DNA of 64,000 bases from Branchiostoma floridae (taxonomy: Eukaryota > Chordata > Leptocardii > Amphioxiformes > Branchiostomatidae): positions 46,368 to 110,367 of the forward strand of contig NC_049991.1 in the NCBI RefSeq assembly GCF_000003815.2. Direction: 5' to 3'. Within the stretch, counting starts at the first letter, position 1, and the number at the start of each line of letters is the position of its first letter. Below the pieces are notes generated by a model that was given only the letters and a program-made list of their open reading frames with translations, searched no databases and was not told the DNA's origin. Of this stretch, positions 60,260 to 64,000 are shown in pieces. The translations under genes were made by a program, and so were the position numbers.

Positions 60260-60651
60260 CTGTGAAGAAGGACTATCAAAATAGATTTTCACTATGACCA
60301 TGTTGATTTGATTATATGGATGATATCCTCTGGGAACCCTAAGACTGTGTGAATAAAAAGTTCTGGCCAGAAAAAAAAAGTGATCAGGAAGGTTGAACAA
60401 ATGACTGAACACACAGAGTATGGTATACAGAACAATTGATTCTTCATTTTTGTTCTTTCACATCCTCTTCATTGACTTTGGAATTTGCCTTGGCATTCTA
60501 TGACATTAATACATGTTTTTTAATACAATATTTTTGTAATCTACGTCATGTATTCTCTCCCTTTGCAGCTGCTTTGTAAAATTTGCAACTTGGTTGAAAA
60601 CTTTTTTGAAAATGGTCAAAAATTGATGCACACTCAGATGTTATCCATATA

Positions 60652-60859
60652 CTGTAAATGCATTTAAGTTCGCAGGAATTTAATTTCGCGGGAGCGGGTA
60701 AAAGGACTTTTCGCGGTGGATTTAAGTTCTCTGTAACACCATAGACTGCAGTCTAATACCACAATAGAAAAATGTTCGCAGTGGTTTTAAGTTCGCGGTG
60801 AAGTGGTCACAGTGAAAACCGCGAATATTAATCCACAGCGAACATTTCTGCATTTACAG
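60652..60859. mobile_element. TA-flanked MITE, CTGTAAATGCATTT ends
   Basis: CTGTAAATGCATTTAAGTTC at the left, ctgcatttacag at the right, with ttcgcggtgaa/ttcaccgcgaa-type inner repeats. Related pieces at 9997-10097 and 57182-57280. Confidence 0.78.
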
Positions 60860-62497
60860 TATTACAACCAAGTCAACATGGCCTATGTACAAACAATCAT
60901 CTAGGGAAATTCTGTATCATTTAATATTTCTAAAAATTTTACTAATTCAGCCGACAGGAAGCCAGGTCATGCCTTTTAGTTTCTGCCCATCACACTGTAG
61001 GGTGCAGCTTTCCATCTGTATGCAACCTTTACTAAAGGCCCCCGATGCAATATTAGAGCATTAAGACTGGAAATATTCTGGATAAGGCAAACAGTACGGT
61101 GTTCACATTTACTTCACTCTTCATGTTGCAGTGAGTTCCAAAAATTTGAAATAATGGCTGTCGCAGCAGCTTGGGCAGCGCTCAGATTTTCAATAAATTT
61201 ACACAATTAAGTGTCTTTGCTCAATTAAGGTGGATGTGCAATGTCATGAGATGGTGTTATTCACTTACTGAGTGTAAAAATGACATGAAATTTGAATGTG
61301 AAAAAACGAGTTTCAGGGCCCAAAAAATGCATAGGCTCGTTTAATTCTTTTTATTTACTTAGGCCATGTTGATTTGATTATATGGATGACATCCGCGCTC
61401 GCACCAATTTTTGGCCGTTTCCTAAAAAAAAGAGTTTTCGACCACACAATAAATGGTGCAAAGCAGCTGTAAAATGAGCACAAATACATTTGTATTCCGT
61501 AGATTGAAAAAAAGTATCAGAAAACAGATAACTAATGCCATAGAATGCCAGAAAGTCAAAGAATAAGATGTGAAAGGACAGAAAGAAAAAAATCTATTGT
61601 TGGTAGGGGAGGTACCATTGCAGAAAATTAAGGTCCAGAGGATCATTTCCAGGTCCGGACCTGAACCTGAACCTTATTGTCTGTGGAAACTTGAGAACTG
61701 GCAATACTCAAAATAATGGTAATTGGTCAATTTTGCTACAAAGGAATCTGTTTGGTGGATTATTTGACTCCCACTGGCATTTTAAAATCCCATCTCCATG
61801 TAACTGTCTCTGTACCTTTGACTGTAGAAACTTGGTACAAAGTATAAACTCTACTTGACTTTGCTCTTGTTGTCTTCCTGGCCCCCGGTAAGACCCCAAA
61901 TGCCTGCCAACATACAAATGTAGTGTGTCCATTTGGCGAAATCTGTTCCTCTGATTTTTTTTCAGGTCTGTTTTTTGGCGACGCCTGATGGGCGAGCCTA
62001 ATAGTATAGTGTGTGACCGTTTGCAAAGAATTCCAAAAACTGTACAGGAATGTCAGGAATTTTTTTCCGCGCATCATGCCGCGCATCATGCCGGACTGAA
62101 CCATTACCTCCAAGGGTATGCTTTCCAGTCGCAGGGCACATATACGTGTGCACAGCAGTGTATTCTCGCGAGGCGATTTTCGATTGATCGCCGTGCAAAA
62201 TTGAGAAAAGCCTAGGACTTCAGACGTACCAGAATTGTAGTATGTAGTATGGTGGTCATGGAAATGTAAACATTTGAAACAGGGGATAAAGGATTGTTGA
62301 AATATGTTCCTCGGAAAATGACCCGTGAGTCGTGGAAATCACTTCCGGGTTCGTTCGTTTGGAGTTTGGAAAGTTTGGTGGCCTTCTTCACCCTTGATAT
62401 CCTTGTTTCAAAAATGCAAACTAATGTGTGAAACAAGCATTGTTTGAGCTTAAATGATGTATAACATGTGGGGTTGTGAGATAGCGATGTGATAGTT
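60860..62497. other. RINT1 intron or flank, no exon recognised
   Basis: Contains a 35-bp repeat of 60297 (ccatgttgatttgattatat near 61363) and a fragment of the 8910-type MITE near 61630-61740 (ggtccggacctgaacctgaa). No further RINT1 exon was identified. Confidence 0.4.
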
Positions 62498-63331
62498 AAC
62501 TTCGCCATTAAAGAACGTTATATTTTGGGTAGCGTTTGTATGTGTGTGTGTTTGTAGAAGACCACCATAACTCGAGAACGCCTAGATGGATTGTATTGAT
62601 ATTCGGTATGTGGGTAGCTCTTGTTGAGACCTCGAAACGATTGGATTTTGGGTCCCCTAGCGGCCTGTTACGGTACTGCAGCAGAACTTCCTGGTTTGAT
62701 ATCTCGAGTTCTGGACATGCTGCGGCTATGAATTTTAAGTGGTAGACAGCTCTTGATGCCGTGAGTAAGTGGTATAGGTTTGGGCCCCCTAGCGGCTTGT
62801 TTTGGAACTGCCGGACAGGTTTAGTGTCAGACTTTGAAAGGGAATAACTCAAGAAGGGGTTGACGGATTGTTATGATTTTTAGTATGTGGATAGGTTACG
62901 TGATGCTTCATATAATTCCATATCAATTATGAAGATTGGAAGCTAATTTGCATAATTAATTGGAAAATCCTCTAAACATGCTCAGTTCAATTATAGGACC
63001 ATTGAGAATATTGATAGATATATATTATACAAAATAAAGACCTAATTTGCATGATTAATGAGAAAATGCTTTCATGTCATTGTGGTAAATGGCGGGAATT
63101 TCATACTTGTAGCATTTGGAAGTTATGTACAGGTGAACATCGTTGAATATTGATTATGCAAATGAGGTCCTTATTTGCATAAATTATCAGAAAAAGCGAC
63201 AAAATCCTCCTTTCTTAACATATATTGCGCACGTCTGTTTGGTGAAGGAGATGATCAAGTTATATAATTTATGGAAATGAGAGCCTTATTTGCATAATTA
63301 ATGACAAAGTTATGGGGTCGTGGAACTCTAG
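62498..63331 (+). mobile_element. non-autonomous element, AACTTCGCCATTAA subfamily
   Basis: Left end AACTTCGCCATTAA (62498-62511); right end TTAATGACAAAGTT (63298-63311), its near-exact inverse, then GTCGTGGAACTCTAG (63317-63331). The interior has the gggtcccctagcggc block and three or more ATGCAAAT/ATTTGCATAATTAATGAG pairs. No ORF. Confidence 0.65.
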
Positions 63332-63469
63332 TTCAACATGTGTGACTTGCTCTAAGTGGTGCGCCGCATCCGGACCATGAAAAACGGCCGTATCTAGAGG
63401 CGTACGTGCGCGTATGACTCTACATCAGTTATCAATTCATAGCCGCGTAATAGGGCACTCGGTGAAACA

Positions 63470-63810
63470 TATAGCATATGTAATTTAAAAATATAGATAG
63501 ACAAAAAATAATTAATAAATAAATTGTTATCTAATTTGCATAATCATTGAGAAATTGTTATAATATCAAAGTGATTGATGATGATAATTTCATTCTTGCA
63601 ACATTTGGCAACTACGATATTTGAACGTTATTAGACATACATCAAGTAAATTAGGGTCTCATTTACATAAATTATCAGAAAATACTACAATAGCTTTCTT
63701 TGCTAAGACTTTGATATTTCTAGCATATGGTTATTTAGCTAGAGAAGATGATCAACTGATATGATTTATGTAAATGAGGGTCTGTTTTGTAAAATCGATG
63801 AGAAGCATTA
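63470..63810. mobile_element. further decayed ATTTGCATAATCATTGAG modules
   Basis: AT-rich modules of the same family, with no termini identified. The remaining sequence to the window edge shows no feature. Confidence 0.4.
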
Positions 63811-64000
63811 AATTTAATTTATTAGTTCACCCTTCACTCACAAGAGAACTCCTTTTAACAGCAATGCTCTCTGAACATTAATCGCCAGGCGAATGGAATA
63901 CGACTATTAAAACCCATTACTAACAACAATATTTGATACTTATAAACAATAAAACCGTCGCCATGGCAATAATTTTAATTGCCACACTTTTTTCGGATTG

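Overview
The window is animal genomic DNA: intron-rich, AT-rich, with GT-AG splice junctions, several tandem arrays, and interspersed elements over most of the intronic and intergenic space. Gene families and repeat style (dense ATTTGCATAATTAATGAG modules, many TA-flanked MITEs, LINE fragments, a tRNA-derived SINE) suggest an invertebrate deuterostome, most likely amphioxus (Branchiostoma). The species is inference. Nothing bacterial or viral was seen. Two assembly gaps (823-1076 and 57281-57861) are runs of N.

Two protein-coding genes are supported, both on the minus strand. (1) 51647 down to 4245: an EF-hand plus WD40-repeat protein of the WDR49/WDR64/EFCAB8 family. I could chain 24 coding exons by splice site and reading phase into one continuous 1,198-codon frame. 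Exons 4-5 form an EF-hand, exons 6-21 a long run of WD repeats, and exons 22-24 an acidic then basic tail. Two alternative first exons (51056-51112, 44064-44177) and one alternative last exon (6330-6498) also fit the phases. (2) 60259 down to 54228: the last four coding exons of RINT1, the TIP20-like Golgi/ER tethering subunit. Its 5' part lies beyond the right edge.

Layout. 1-2195: a ~210-bp satellite. 2196-13540: 3' half of the WD gene with inserted elements. 13541-17194: an intron with two opposed, decayed LINE fragments. 17195-23508: the central WD exons, with a TTAA-flanked element and a recent duplication in the introns. 23509-29536: a large element-filled intron. 29537-34398: the EF-hand exons, a SINE, and a Tc1/mariner palindrome carrying a miniature LTR element. 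34399-51401: long 5' introns holding hAT and mariner MITEs and an almost intact reverse transcriptase. 51402-54227: first exon and intergenic space with a fold-back element. 54228-64000: RINT1 3' end with a minisatellite touching a splice donor, a gap and further elements.

Most notable: a 458-bp element with 177-bp terminal repeats (TG...CA, polypurine tract, short target duplication), each repeat containing a tRNA-like pol III promoter; a family of elements whose palindromic terminus reappears inverted at the other end, with a different but matched motif in each subfamily; and a 34-bp minisatellite whose unit resembles the adjacent RINT1 exon/donor boundary.
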